DNA of 64,000 nucleotides from Lasiosphaeris hirsuta (taxonomy: Eukaryota; Ascomycota; Sordariomycetes; Sordariales; Lasiosphaeriaceae), in contig JAUKUA010000004.1 of assembly GCA_030549175.1 (NCBI GenBank), forward strand, positions 5,704,001-5,768,000. The letters are read 5' to 3'. Positions within the stretch are counted from its first letter, which is position 1. Each line of letters starts with the position of its first letter. A program made the position numbers and the translations under genes. Under the pieces are notes generated by a model. That model saw only the letters and a list, made by a program, of their open reading frames with translations, ran no database searches and was not told where the DNA came from. Below, piece after piece: positions 54,705-64,000 of this stretch.

Positions 54705-57679
54705 CTATCTGTATAACCTCCCAGGCTTCAGCTTCTCAGCCCGGTCATGCTTCAAACCCAGCGCAATCTTGCCCACGTCCTTGTCCGGCTTCACATCCTG
54801 AATCATGACCTTCACACCGCCAATGGCCCTCGCCCTCTCGGGGCCGCCCATCGGCTTCGCCGCCGTCTTGGGCAGATGCAGATACCGGCTGTTCCTTGCC
54901 AGCGTCGACGCATATCCTAGCACGTCGGGTGCGACAAGTACACTCTCCAGAATCACACTTGCGACGCCTACAAGAAACAGAACTATGACACATGCAAGGA
55001 AGAGACCAACCCAGCGCCAGTCGAGCTTGAAGAGAAGATCAGGGGTCGATTTGGCGTGCGTTGCGTTCCCGTCGTTTGTTCCGGGACGTCTGTATAGGCC
55101 CAATGCCATGCCCGAGATGCCGCCCGTGTAAAAGCCTTTGGATGCTTGGTCTGGGTCGTATCCGTATTCTATTGGCATCAAGCCAGCGTCGATTCTGCCT
55201 AGGTCCGACGTGATGATGCACTCTGGGCAGTGGGCAATGTGGACGAAGGTGTTGAAGAGGGTACCGAAGGAATCGGCAAAGATGCTGGGAGAGACTGAAA
55301 GAGCATCCAGCTCCGAGTCGCCGAAGCGGGTTATACCATCGACTCTCTCGCGGGAAAGAAGGGAGTACCGCTCGGTTGGAGTGGACGGATAGAGCATGGG
55401 GTACGGACTGCCCCCCCTGACGAACGCGTTGGAGAAGTCGCCCAGGTGCGTGTGCCACTCGGGTCGGACCTGGTCGTCCGGGAGAATTTCCAAGTAATCC
55501 ATCGCGCAGTCAAAGGTGTACAATGATCCCGAGTTAGCATCGATGTGGCATAGCACCTTGCTGCTGAAGAACACCTGCTGGAACCCGCACTCAATGACAG
55601 CATACTTCCAGTCGTCCGAGACGACAATGACGGGGTCTAATTCCAGCCCCGTTCGATTGAGTGCCGTGTTGGCGTCGAGGAGAGTCGAAAAGCGCAGGCG
55701 GTTCACTGATTTGTCGGACGCGTTGCCCGAACTCGAGAACATCTCCATACCCAGCGTCTGCGACCAACTGAAGGCCGTTGCGTTGCCAAGATCTATCTCG
55801 CCGCGCGTGGTCTCCTTCCAGTTGTTGCACGTGAAGTCAAAGTAAGACGAGGTGACGGGAAATTGGACGTCCTCGAACGGGATCTGAGCATCGGCTGACG
55901 CCTTTTGTTCTTGCTTGCTCTGCTCCGGATCCCTTGACGATAATGCGGTTGGGGGGATCAAAGCAATAGGGAGCCCGTACAGGGAGGAAATGGTCTGCAC
56001 CGGCCCGAGGGGGTCCGGGAGGAGCTTCAACGGGAGCGGGTGGTTGTACGGGTCCTGCCTTTGGCTGTTTTGGTCGTCGCTACGCTTCACGCCATCCTCT
56101 AAAAAGGCTTGAACGTAGTAAGACGAGGTTGCTTGCCATAGGTTTGACAAAATAGTGCCGTTGTCTATCTTCTTCTGGGCACCCGGAGATAGGAGCATGT
56201 TGTAGCCAAGGGCCGGCGCGTACTTGACAGGGAGCCTGTCATCGATACGGCCACGCTCCAGCGTGTACGAGCGGAGCAGCGCCTGGGATCCGATTGGGGA
56301 GAGTGCCCAGATGGCGAAGATGCCGAGGGTCAGCAGATCGAGGCGGCGCAGAAGGAAAGGCTGCTTCACGACGGCGCCGAACGAGTTGCTGCCGACGAGC
56401 TGCTCCAGCTCCATGAGCTTGACGCCGCGCTCCACCTTGTAGGCAGCCCATGTCTTGAAGCCCTGGGCCGTGACGGCGGCAAAGACGATCGGCCAGACGG
56501 TGACGGCGATCTTGATGGGGTCGACCATCCTGCCCCACGTCGACTCGCTCGACTTGCCGTTCATGGCCATGATGAAGCAAGCCAGCACTGTGGGGCGGCG
56601 GCCTTGTTAGCTGCGGTTGCGGTCGCTCGACAGGACAGGTTTGGAATACTGAGCTCACCCAAAAAAAGCGCGGGCAAGACAACACTGAGACTCGCCAAGA
56701 GATAGAAGGAAAATGCCGCCCAGCGGCGCTCCAGCGGCCACTGGGAGTCTTGCTGCTTCTCGGCCATCTCGTCGAGGTTCTTCAAGTCCTTGACAGTGAC
56801 CTTGTAGCCTCCCGTCCCATTTTCCGCCCGAGCCTTGGTCTGCGCGTCTGATCCCTTGGTCTCACTCGTAGGGAGCTGTCTCGGGGGCTGCGGCGGTTGC
56901 GCCGGTTGGGCGCCCATCGAGTTTGCCGCAACGCCCGCTGCCGCGGTGGCGGCTGCCACGGCAACGACAGGGGCTAGATCACTGGGAGCTGCCCCGGACT
57001 TCTCTTCTTCTCCCTGGTGGTCATCGTCTTGCTCACCGTGAGCAAAGTCCTCGTCGTCCGAGAGATCAGATTCCGGCATGATCTCGTCGCCATCGACCAG
57101 ATCAGGGAGGACGGTGTCGGCTGCGCCCACAAGACCAAAAAGCAAGGCCGCCTGGAAGCGCACCCTACGCTGCTGCTTGTTGTGGAGATCTTGCTCGCGC
57201 AGGGCCTTCTTCTCTTCGGCTGTTAGGGGGTTTTCTGGTGCCGTTGTGGTCGTGATGAGAACTGCGTCTGGCTCCCTTCGGCTGGCGGTCACCGCCAAGG
57301 GATGATCGAACCCCGTAGATGCAGCGGCCGCCGGAGCGGCGTGACTAGTAGGCTTCTCGGTGCTGCCCGCACCTGTTTTGCTGGCTGGGCGCTTCACCTT
57401 GGCCAGCGTGCCATCAGGCATGCGAACAGTGATGAGTTTGTATTCGACTCCATCCTTTTTGGCTTCCGTGGCGGCCGCGTCTGTCTTTGGTGCGCCGGCT
57501 TGTGATTGAGTCTTTAACTGCTGCTGATCCTCCAGCTCTTTGGGGGAGAGCTTCTTCTTCACCGTAACAATTGCTCCATCGGGCTTCCTGACTTTGATGA
57601 ACTTATAGCCCGGAGGGGCTTGCGCGGGTTGGGTTGGGGCGAGCGTTGGCCCGCTACTGGTGTGTTCCGTAGCCATCAT
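54705..57679 (-). CDS. Large membrane protein with KPDG motifs, unknown function
   Basis: Two exons, 56659-57679 and 54705-56587, encode 967 aa, with a 71-nt intron (GTGAGC...CCACAG). The first 320 residues are hydrophilic. They carry two copies of an unusual motif, YKFIKVRKPDGAIVTVKKKL (25-44) and YKLITVRMPDGTLAKVKRP (80-98), then a long Ala/Pro-rich and acidic stretch (MPESDLSDDEDFAHGEQDDD). A cluster of membrane helices spans about residues 320-440 across the splice junction. A large ectodomain of about 400 residues with N-glycosylation sites and few cysteines follows. A final helix (WRWVGLFLACVIVLFLVGVAS) and a 70-residue basic tail end the protein. The N-terminal motif recurs in the divergently transcribed neighbour at 58346. 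It belongs to a group of fungal hypotheticals; no function is known to me. Confidence 0.85.
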
Positions 57680-58345
57680 CGCGTCCGAAGCGTCCAGATG
57701 TTGAATTCAAACTAGGTACAGATCCAAACACGACAGCTCAATACTAGAGAACCAACTCTCAAAGATGTGGCCTATCCGGAGGGTAAGTAAGCTTCGGTGA
57801 CGGTTTTACAGCGGGACAGTCGTGCTTCAGCTTTGACAACAAAGCTGAGCTGCATGGTGCGATCCAGGCCCTATGATCGGCTACAACTCACATAAAGGTC
57901 AATATTCTTGCAAAGGCAGCTAACCACAAACAGCTGTGTTCGGCTATTGCATGCAATGCTACACCTATATCACCATCGAAACGGGCGATCCTCCCCAGCA
58001 TTTCTCTTGGCGCGGTGGCAACGGGCTGCACAAGTCCCTAATCCAGAGCGATCCAGAACACGGACCACGGCCAGCTGGACAATGAGAACAATACTGCATA
58101 GTAGACGACGCAAGCCACAACCACTAGTTTCATCCCACCTGGGCGGCGAGTACCACCCCGCACTCTAGCAACACCGTGATAAACTCCAGGGTTCCCTTAT
58201 CATCCCGCGCTCCTCTTGGGGCTAGAAATCCCAAGGGTTCAAAGCTGCGAGTCACCCTGTAGAATATTTTCGGTTCAACCAAGACCACTCCATCTTTGCT
58301 CTCATCCGCTGGGTCCAGTCTAGCCTTCCTCATTGATCACGAATC
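57680..58345. promoter_or_regulatory. Shared divergent promoter region (666 bp)
   Basis: This gap separates the start codons of two genes transcribed in opposite directions that share the KPDG motif. No individual binding sites are claimed. A shared upstream region makes co-regulation possible. Confidence 0.5.
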
Positions 58346-59935
58346 ATGCCGACAGCAACAGCTGCGCCGGCTGCACCAGCCGCCGCACCCACTCCCGCTA
58401 CAGCATTCACTATCGTTACCGTTCGGAAGCCAGACGGCACCTTGGTCAAGGTTAGGAAGCCAGTCGCAGCAAAGGCTCGTGGCGCAGCGAACACGGTGAC
58501 AATCGAGAAAAAGGATGCCGTGCCAAACGCAGCAGTGGCAAACGGCGCAGCGGGTGCTGTACCAACAGCACAAAAGTCCGCGCCTGCGACTCCGGCCCCA
58601 ATCCCGGCTCCAAGCCCGGCCCCGACCGCCGTAATAGTCGTGACGCCAGCCGCCGCACCGACAGCTGCCACAGCCGCCGTCACCGCACCCCCACCCGCAC
58701 CAGCACCAGCACCAGCACCGGCACCCGCGGCACCCACACCGACACCTATCGCTGCCGCTGCCGCTGCCACTGCTCTTACCACTGCCACTACCACTATTCC
58801 AACCGCGGCCGCTGCTCCTGCCGCTGCTCCTGCCGCTGCTCCTGCCGCTGTTCTCACCGCACCAGCCACAACCGCGACACCCACACCGGCTGCAACCGCT
58901 GCCGCTGCTCCTACTGCCCCAGCCGCGCCCAAGACTACCGGGGGTGTCGTCGTGGGCAGCATCAACGCCTTTGGCGCAAACGTCTCGGCGTTGGCAGGGT
59001 CCATTACAAATGCCAACACAGGCATCCACGACTTCGCCACCGCTCTCGGGCTAGCTCCCGCCGCGCCCGCTCCCGCTCCCACCCCGGCGCCAGCCACCAC
59101 CACCACCACCACCACACCCGCTCCAGCCGTTACACGCACGACAGCAGCGGCACCCGCCACGGCTCCCGCTCTAGCACCAACCACCCCCCCTGCTCCCACC
59201 ACCCTCTCTACCCCAACGACCCAACTCGTACCCACACCCACACAGATCACCAGCCCCCAGGTCCAAGATCCAGCACAGACCCAGCCAGGCGCCGTCCCCG
59301 GCGCCCCTGCCACCGCCGGGCAGTCGGCCGCGGCGATCACCACCGCCGTCGCCACCGTCATCAGCACCCTCCCTGACGGCACGCAGGCGACAACAACCAC
59401 CTACGCGACCTCGGTGCCCGCCGCTACAGCCACCGCTGGGGCGCCGGTTGCGGTTTCGGCTACTCCGGCACCAGTACCGCCTCTTCCGGCCCAAGAGGTC
59501 AGCAGGGCTGAGGCTGTCTCGTCCGAGGCACCGGCGCAGGCTGGGGCTACGCCGGCTGAGCCGGTCCATGACCCTGTGCGTGAGCCTGGGGATGAGGCCA
59601 CTGGGACTGCGGAGAACGGTGGAGGCGACATTCAGGAATGGGAAGAGGGCATGGTGGAGGTGGAAGAGGAGGGGGATATTCCGGAATGGGAGGAGGGTAT
59701 GGAGGAAGTCGAAGAAGTCGAGGATGGCGACGAGATTGGCGAATGGGAAGAGGGTATGGAAGAGGTGGACGAGGTGGACGAGGTGGACGAGGTGGACGAG
59801 GTGGACGATGGCCTGGGGGAGGACGAGGTCGTTGACGAGGTCGTTGATGACGAGGTAGTTGATGACGACCTTGGTGTTGAGGATGACTTAGATGGTGGGG
59901 TTGATGGTCTTGATCATCCCGGGGGACTAGCATGA
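58346..59935 (+). CDS. Low-complexity Ala/Pro-rich protein with acidic repeats and a KPDG motif
   Basis: A single exon encodes 529 aa. Residues 21-40 (FTIVTVRKPDGTLVKVRKPV) match the motif found twice in the neighbouring membrane protein. Residues about 70-400 are almost entirely Ala, Pro and Thr, with no signal peptide or helix, so this part is probably disordered. The C-terminus is extremely acidic. It has three copies of an EWEEGM unit (about residues 431-475, each followed by EEV- or EVE-type runs), then five DEV repeats and Asp/Glu/Val stretches, ending DHPGGLA. An antisense frame of similar length exists but reads as pure Ala/Val/Gly shadow. Likely cytosolic or nuclear; the charged tail could bind basic partners. 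Function unknown. Confidence 0.75.
   Translation: MPTATAAPAAPAAAPTPATAFTIVTVRKPDGTLVKVRKPVAAKARGAANTVTIEKKDAVPNAAVANGAAGAVPTAQKSAPATPAPIPAPSPAPTAVIVVTPAAAPTAATAAVTAPPPAPAPAPAPAPAAPTPTPIAAAAAATALTTATTTIPTAAAAPAAAPAAAPAAVLTAPATTATPTPAATAAAAPTAPAAPKTTGGVVVGSINAFGANVSALAGSITNANTGIHDFATALGLAPAAPAPAPTPAPATTTTTTTPAPAVTRTTAAAPATAPALAPTTPPAPTTLSTPTTQLVPTPTQITSPQVQDPAQTQPGAVPGAPATAGQSAAAITTAVATVISTLPDGTQATTTTYATSVPAATATAGAPVAVSATPAPVPPLPAQEVSRAEAVSSEAPAQAGATPAEPVHDPVREPGDEATGTAENGGGDIQEWEEGMVEVEEEGDIPEWEEGMEEVEEVEDGDEIGEWEEGMEEVDEVDEVDEVDEVDDGLGEDEVVDEVVDDEVVDDDLGVEDDLDGGVDGLDHPGGLA
59762..59806 (+). repeat. 9-bp coding tandem repeat (five copies)
   Basis: GAGGTGGAC repeated five times, encoding (Glu-Val-Asp)5 inside the 529-aa protein. 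Copy number is likely to vary between strains. Confidence 0.9.
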
Positions 59936-60350
59936 TCATTCTCGCCGGATAGGTCTCACAACTCATATATCTTGTCTGTCAATATGCATTGCTTCGCAGT
60001 GTCATTGGATGCGTAGAAAGTCTCTATCGATTGCGATTGTGAGCGACTCTGGCGAGTTCCATCACGCAGTTGGTACACCGCTAAATGAGACGATATAAAT
60101 ATGAGTGCTACAGAACAGTGCGGGCCCAGCATGAAATTTATCACTTGCCGAGTACCTGGTGACATGCTTGATTTCCGCGATATCTGAACCTAATAAGTGA
60201 TAAAGAAATAAATCAGAATTGGCTCTGTAGGCTTCACAACCATTCACCCCAACCCAGGTTTGTTCGTTGGCGTAGAACATGTCGGGAAGAGAGATAATGA
60301 AGCCCCGCTCAAGGAGTGTTATCCCTTACCATCTGAGTGAGCCTTGGTGC
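59936..60350. other. Intergenic between convergent genes
   Basis: No gene was seen; it holds the 3' flanks of the low-complexity and DUF3626 genes. Confidence 0.5.
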
Positions 60351-61454
60351 TTATTCCAAATGATGTGGCTTCCCGTACCGAACTAAAACATGCCACAACA
60401 GTTTCAATTCCTGGAGAGCTTGCTCATATGTGCCTCTATCCCTCCACGCACCAGGGTCGCTTGTCAGTTGGCGCACGCCATCCCCAATTGCACATGCGTC
60501 CACCACCCCATCTCGTGCCACACGCGCCGCCAGTGATGGCATGGTAGGCCCTCGGAAGTCAGGTGGCACACTCTCCGCTTCAAGATGCAAGCCCGGATGC
60601 CACCGAAGGGGGAAGCCGAACCGGTTCGAAAGAGCCACCAAGTCGCGTCCAGTTTCCGTGTCACGGAAAGACGGGTCGGCAACAAGACGCTCAACATCTC
60701 GACCAAGCCCGACTTCTCCGTGTATCTGAGCTTCGATATAGTGGTCCAAATTCCGGCTCAACTCTTTCCCTGCGACCTGCCCGCCCGCCCCCCGAGCAAG
60801 AATGCGCGCCACCAATTCTGGCGGCCGCAGCCCCCCAATGAGTCCCAGCGCCGACTCTCTCACAAAAGACTCCTCCAAGACAGCTGCCAGCAGTCCATCA
60901 AACTCATGCACGGTGCCGCGCCACCGCGGCAGATCCTGCGAGCCTCCGAAGGTGAAGGTGCAGCGCCATAGCACAGAGGGGTCCAGGACGAAGAAACACG
61001 ACCCGAACCGCGGCGCAGGCCCGTCAGCGGCGTGGCCCAGAAGATCGAGGGCGCCGTACTTGGGACGGTGGGCGCGCCAGTCTTTGTCTTGCCCGCCAGC
61101 GTGGTACGCGCTGCCGAAAAGGGCTCGTTCCCACTCGTCACGGGCTCCGCCGGGAGAGGCACTCAGGCCGCCGTTAGAGATGTTCGTTTCAAACTGGTTT
61201 CGGTACACGCCGTCGGCGATGAGGTGCTGTACTACCGTCTTGTCGCCGGCCGGCCGGTCGGGGTGGAAGTGGATTGCTACCCGGCTGGTCTGGGCGATGG
61301 TGGCGAGGAGAGAGGCGTGTGTTGCTGCTGGTGGTAAGAGGTTTGACATGCGCAACACGTGGTGGATGATCTCGTTCGCTTCGGCGCGCTGGAGCTCGGC
61401 CGAAGATCGTATGTTATTGATTGCTTGTTCCTGGGAGGGTGAAAGGGGCGACAT
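60351..61454 (-). CDS. DUF3626 family protein
   Basis: A single exon encodes 367 aa. The family pattern is clear: LSPSQEQAINNI at the start, HFHPDRP (62-68), DGVYRNQFETNISNGGLSA, PGGARDEWE, FGSAYH, RPKYGALDLLGH and PRFGSCFFVL, followed by a CTFTFG strand and VHEFDGLLAAVLE. There is no signal peptide or membrane helix. DUF3626 occurs in bacteria and sporadically in fungi, and its biochemical role is unknown to me. No intron and a GC-rich sequence would fit a bacterial origin, but the base composition is not clearly different from its neighbours. The C-terminal half is helical and ends LWHVLVRYGKPHHLE. Confidence 0.88.
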   Translation of the reverse strand: MSPLSPSQEQAINNIRSSAELQRAEANEIIHHVLRMSNLLPPAATHASLLATIAQTSRVAIHFHPDRPAGDKTVVQHLIADGVYRNQFETNISNGGLSASPGGARDEWERALFGSAYHAGGQDKDWRAHRPKYGALDLLGHAADGPAPRFGSCFFVLDPSVLWRCTFTFGGSQDLPRWRGTVHEFDGLLAAVLEESFVRESALGLIGGLRPPELVARILARGAGGQVAGKELSRNLDHYIEAQIHGEVGLGRDVERLVADPSFRDTETGRDLVALSNRFGFPLRWHPGLHLEAESVPPDFRGPTMPSLAARVARDGVVDACAIGDGVRQLTSDPGAWRDRGTYEQALQELKLLWHVLVRYGKPHHLE

Positions 61455-62964
61455 TTCTTGCTCTATCGTGCAGATCGCAGTTGGAGGTTGGAGTTGGGTC
61501 TTTTCGGTGTCCGTCTGTAGAGTTGCTGGATGGGGATAGTAATTACGTTGTCGATATCAGTGGTGAAGATGAGAAAATGAGAAGATGAGTCACATTGGTT
61601 GAGCTTTCTACCTTCCGTTTTAATACATTGATGATACCCAAACGAATCACCCGCATGATAAGCCGGAGCTTGTCGTAGATAAAAAGCCCTATAGGTGTGG
61701 CACGAATGGAACCGAGAGAATAGTGCGAATGAACCGAAACAAATTCTGCTCTAGCTATCCCCTAGCTAATAAGAAAGCTGACTCGGAGTGCATAGAGTGA
61801 GAAATGAGCAACTCCAATATACCTACAATGGACGTCTGAGCTTCTTCTGGGGTTGGGTAGGAGGCCGAAGCATGTTGACAGGTAGGTATTTATAAAGAAA
61901 GAAGAATGTGAGTTTGTTGATATCTCGGTATTATGAGCAAAGGCGGATACGAGTGTGTTTTTAGGGTAGGCAACGAGGTCGGAAATGTACAAGAAAATTT
62001 AGAGTCCGTTTCTGCGCGCCACTCGCGAGTTTAAAGGCTAAAAGGCGCAACAAAATAGAGCTAGCTTGAGTTGCAGTCCTAGTACAACGTCGCCTTAGCC
62101 CCAAATGGTTCAGCGCAGGTGCCACTGATGCTCCCAGTAATCAGTGAACTGTGCGATTTCACTTTGTCAAAATGGCACATATGTGACCCTGATGAGCTTC
62201 GAAAAAAATGAACTACACAGCAGAGGCCGAGCAGAGGCTGAGGCAAGTCTAGCGGCGCTCAACTGAGCCGATGACATTGAGAAGACCCTTCCACGCTTTT
62301 GCATAACGCTCGCACCGCTTACTTGACTACCGATCGCGGGTCTTCCCGTGGGCTTCACCAAATTTTGTTGGAGTGAATAGTTGGTATTGCTACTCTAGGA
62401 TGCTGTAACTACTGCTGTTTTCTGCAGATGATTGTGGCTGCATGAAAGGCAGTGGGCTGTCTAGATAAATGGTGGGAGCTGTGGGCACGGGCAGCACAGG
62501 CCTACCTGTGGGCCTAGACCCCACCCACAACAAATATGGATTGCAGCGCATGTTTTATTTCAGAACGTCGGCTCAGCTAGTCCAACCGTAGTTTAGCGGT
62601 TTGCAGCCGCATCTGCCATCCCGACGCTAGGTAAGCATTTCCTCTTTTGGCACACTTGAACCCAAAATTCAAACACGCGATCCAAGATTTTATGCTCTAG
62701 GCCCCGTTCGTCTGAAACCCGAAGGTAGGGCTGAAGTTAGCGAGGGTCTACTAGTAACAGACCGGGTCTGCCATTGGTGAACCTCGCAGAGTGGCTTGGC
62801 TAGACTATCGTCTTTTAGCGTTGACGCAGGAATATAGCGCCTTGGGCAGCGGTATATTACAAAGGACGATGGCTCTTTTCTGGTTTCCTCGGGCGAGACA
62901 TCTCTGGATTTTGCAACTCGGATATGAAAACACCAGGTGCCATTCTCTTCTGCCCAGAATCAAT
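61455..62964. other. Intergenic, about 1.5 kb, no gene supported
   Basis: No coding sequence was recognised. It contains the promoters of the DUF3626 gene and of the plus-strand gene that starts at 62965. An additional 5' exon of the latter could lie here. Confidence 0.45.
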
Positions 62965-64000
62965 ATGGCTGGAGTTATAGGCCCAATTGCAGCCGAGGCA
63001 ATCGCTTTGCCCGCCACAACACCCATCCCGCCGGCTGCGACATCCCTGGTCCGCCCTGTCGCACACTATGTCTACACCTACGTCGTCGGATCCATGGCAA
63101 CGCTCTCGACGGTGTGGGCCGAGCCAGCGTCATGCGTGACGGCGGCCCCAACGTTGTACGCCGGCACATGCAACACGGCCAGCTGCTCCGCATTCGCCCC
63201 GAGTCGGCTGTCAGACCTGCTTTACACCTATGGTCTGACGGTCAACTACCCTGGTTTCACAACTGGCCAGGAGCTCACCTCCACCGGCTGCATGCCTTTG
63301 GGATATGCACCCTTGAAGTCCATGTACTTCACGGGCGGCACCCAATGCCCCGTCAGCTGGACCACTGCGACCGTCGAGCAGAACTCGTACTCTTCCTCCA
63401 ACACAATTGTGTGTTGCCCAACGTGAGTGAATGCCCCCACGCCCGCACCCCGCTGTGTGACTGCCGAATGCGCGCTAAACAGGAACAAGGAGCTACGCTG
63501 CTACTTCCATCAGCGGAAATGCTGGCTACGACTGCTACGCAAACATGACACTGAAAGCCCAGCAAAACGTCGTTCTCGTCGCCGAAGGGGATATCGCAAC
63601 GCCGCGTCCAGCCACCGTGCCCAGCACAGTGGGTTGGGTTTACTCATGGACAAGTCGCAGTGTCATCACCACCACCGCGTGGCCGACGGCCACTGTGGCA
63701 GATCTTTATCATCCCGCTGTGAACTTTCTCGTCGCCGGCCAGGCTGCCACTCCGACGTCCACCGCCGGATCATCATCGTCGTCGTCGTCGTTACCAGCTT
63801 TTTCACTGTTTCAGTTGGGTCTTGGTGCAAGCATAGGCGTCTTGATTGTGATTGCCATTGGCGGTCTTACCGGGCTCTGTTGTCTCTACGCTTTGATTCG
63901 ACGTTTGGCCTGCGGCCCGAGAAGGGTGAGGCAGCCGCCCCAGCAGCCCCAGCAGTCCCAGCAGCCCCCCATCTATTATCCGCCTCCCGGGGGCCCACCA
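62965..64000 (+). CDS. Single-pass surface protein with Ser/Thr stalk (3' end beyond the window)
   Basis: Exon 1 is 62965-63422, the intron 63423-63489 (GTGAGT...ACAAG), and exon 2 from 63490 is open to the window end. The acceptor at ACAAG is chosen because it gives a continuous reading SYAATSISGNAGYDCYANMTLKAQ; the earlier CAG leads into an Arg/His-rich shadow. The ectodomain has cysteines in pairs (ASC, GTC, SC, GC, CPVSW, VCCPT) and ends in a Ser-rich stalk with a run of about nine Ser. A transmembrane helix (IGVLIVIAIGGLTGLCCLYAL) and a cytoplasmic tail rich in Pro and Gln (PQQPQQSQQPP, YYPPPGG) follow. A signal peptide is not obvious, so the true start may be upstream. The layout resembles the protein at 17046. 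Confidence 0.75.

Noticed and set aside
58330..59400. Long minus-strand open frame (356 aa)
   Set aside because: It is almost pure Ala, Val and Gly, the complement of the Ala/Pro/Thr-rich coding strand; the plus frame holds the KPDG motif and the acidic tail.
60802..61539. Plus-strand frame of 245 aa
   Set aside because: Antisense of the DUF3626 gene, Arg/Ser-rich shadow.

Overview
The window looks like nuclear DNA from a filamentous ascomycete (Pezizomycotina, probably a Sordariomycete). Genes run on both strands and are split by short introns of about 44-120 nt with GTGAGT, GTAAGT or GTATGT donors, CTRAC-type branch sites and AG acceptors. Protein families are typical of fungi: a heme-thiolate peroxygenase, P450s, an Ayg1-like hydrolase, an FRE ferric reductase, GH28, alginate-lyase-like and small secreted cysteine proteins. 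No species is claimed. No tRNA, rRNA or CRISPR was found. All gene models were spliced by hand from the sequence and depend on reading frame, splice consensus and family motifs.

Layout. 1-4.4 kb: degenerate sequence, one small membrane protein gene and a Ty1/copia fragment. 4.4-11.3 kb: four consecutive minus-strand genes (short peroxygenase, P450, small four-helix membrane protein, Ayg1-like hydrolase), a possible small oxidative pathway. 12.8-20.2 kb: a 10-cysteine secreted protein, a secreted cupredoxin, a single-pass cysteine-rich membrane protein and a seven-helix membrane protein carrying a one-base frameshift. 20.2-33.1 kb: a repeat island with G-tracts, hairpin repeats, a MULE relic, a decayed Helitron that has lost helicase motifs I-II, and two broken ankyrin-repeat genes. 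33.1-45.6 kb: an F-box-like hypothetical, a ferric reductase gene (also with a one-base frameshift), an SDR, an 87-aa secreted protein, a GH28 enzyme, a HET-domain relic and an alginate-lyase-like gene. 45.6-50 kb: intergenic DNA and a second, heavily mutated MULE relic with a stop-codon pattern suggestive of RIP. 50-64 kb: a flavodoxin-domain gene, a hypothetical membrane protein, a P450 pseudogene, a divergent pair encoding a 967-aa membrane protein and a low-complexity 529-aa protein that share an unusual N-terminal motif, a DUF3626 gene and the start of another single-pass surface protein.

How it works together. Much of the coding capacity is directed at the cell surface or outside (peroxygenase, cupredoxin, two small cysteine proteins, pectin- and uronan-active enzymes, ferric reductase, receptor-like membrane proteins). 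These genes are interleaved with dead mobile elements. The most novel-looking item is the divergent pair at 54.7-59.9 kb. The two single-base homopolymer frameshifts should be checked first, because each decides whether a gene is alive.
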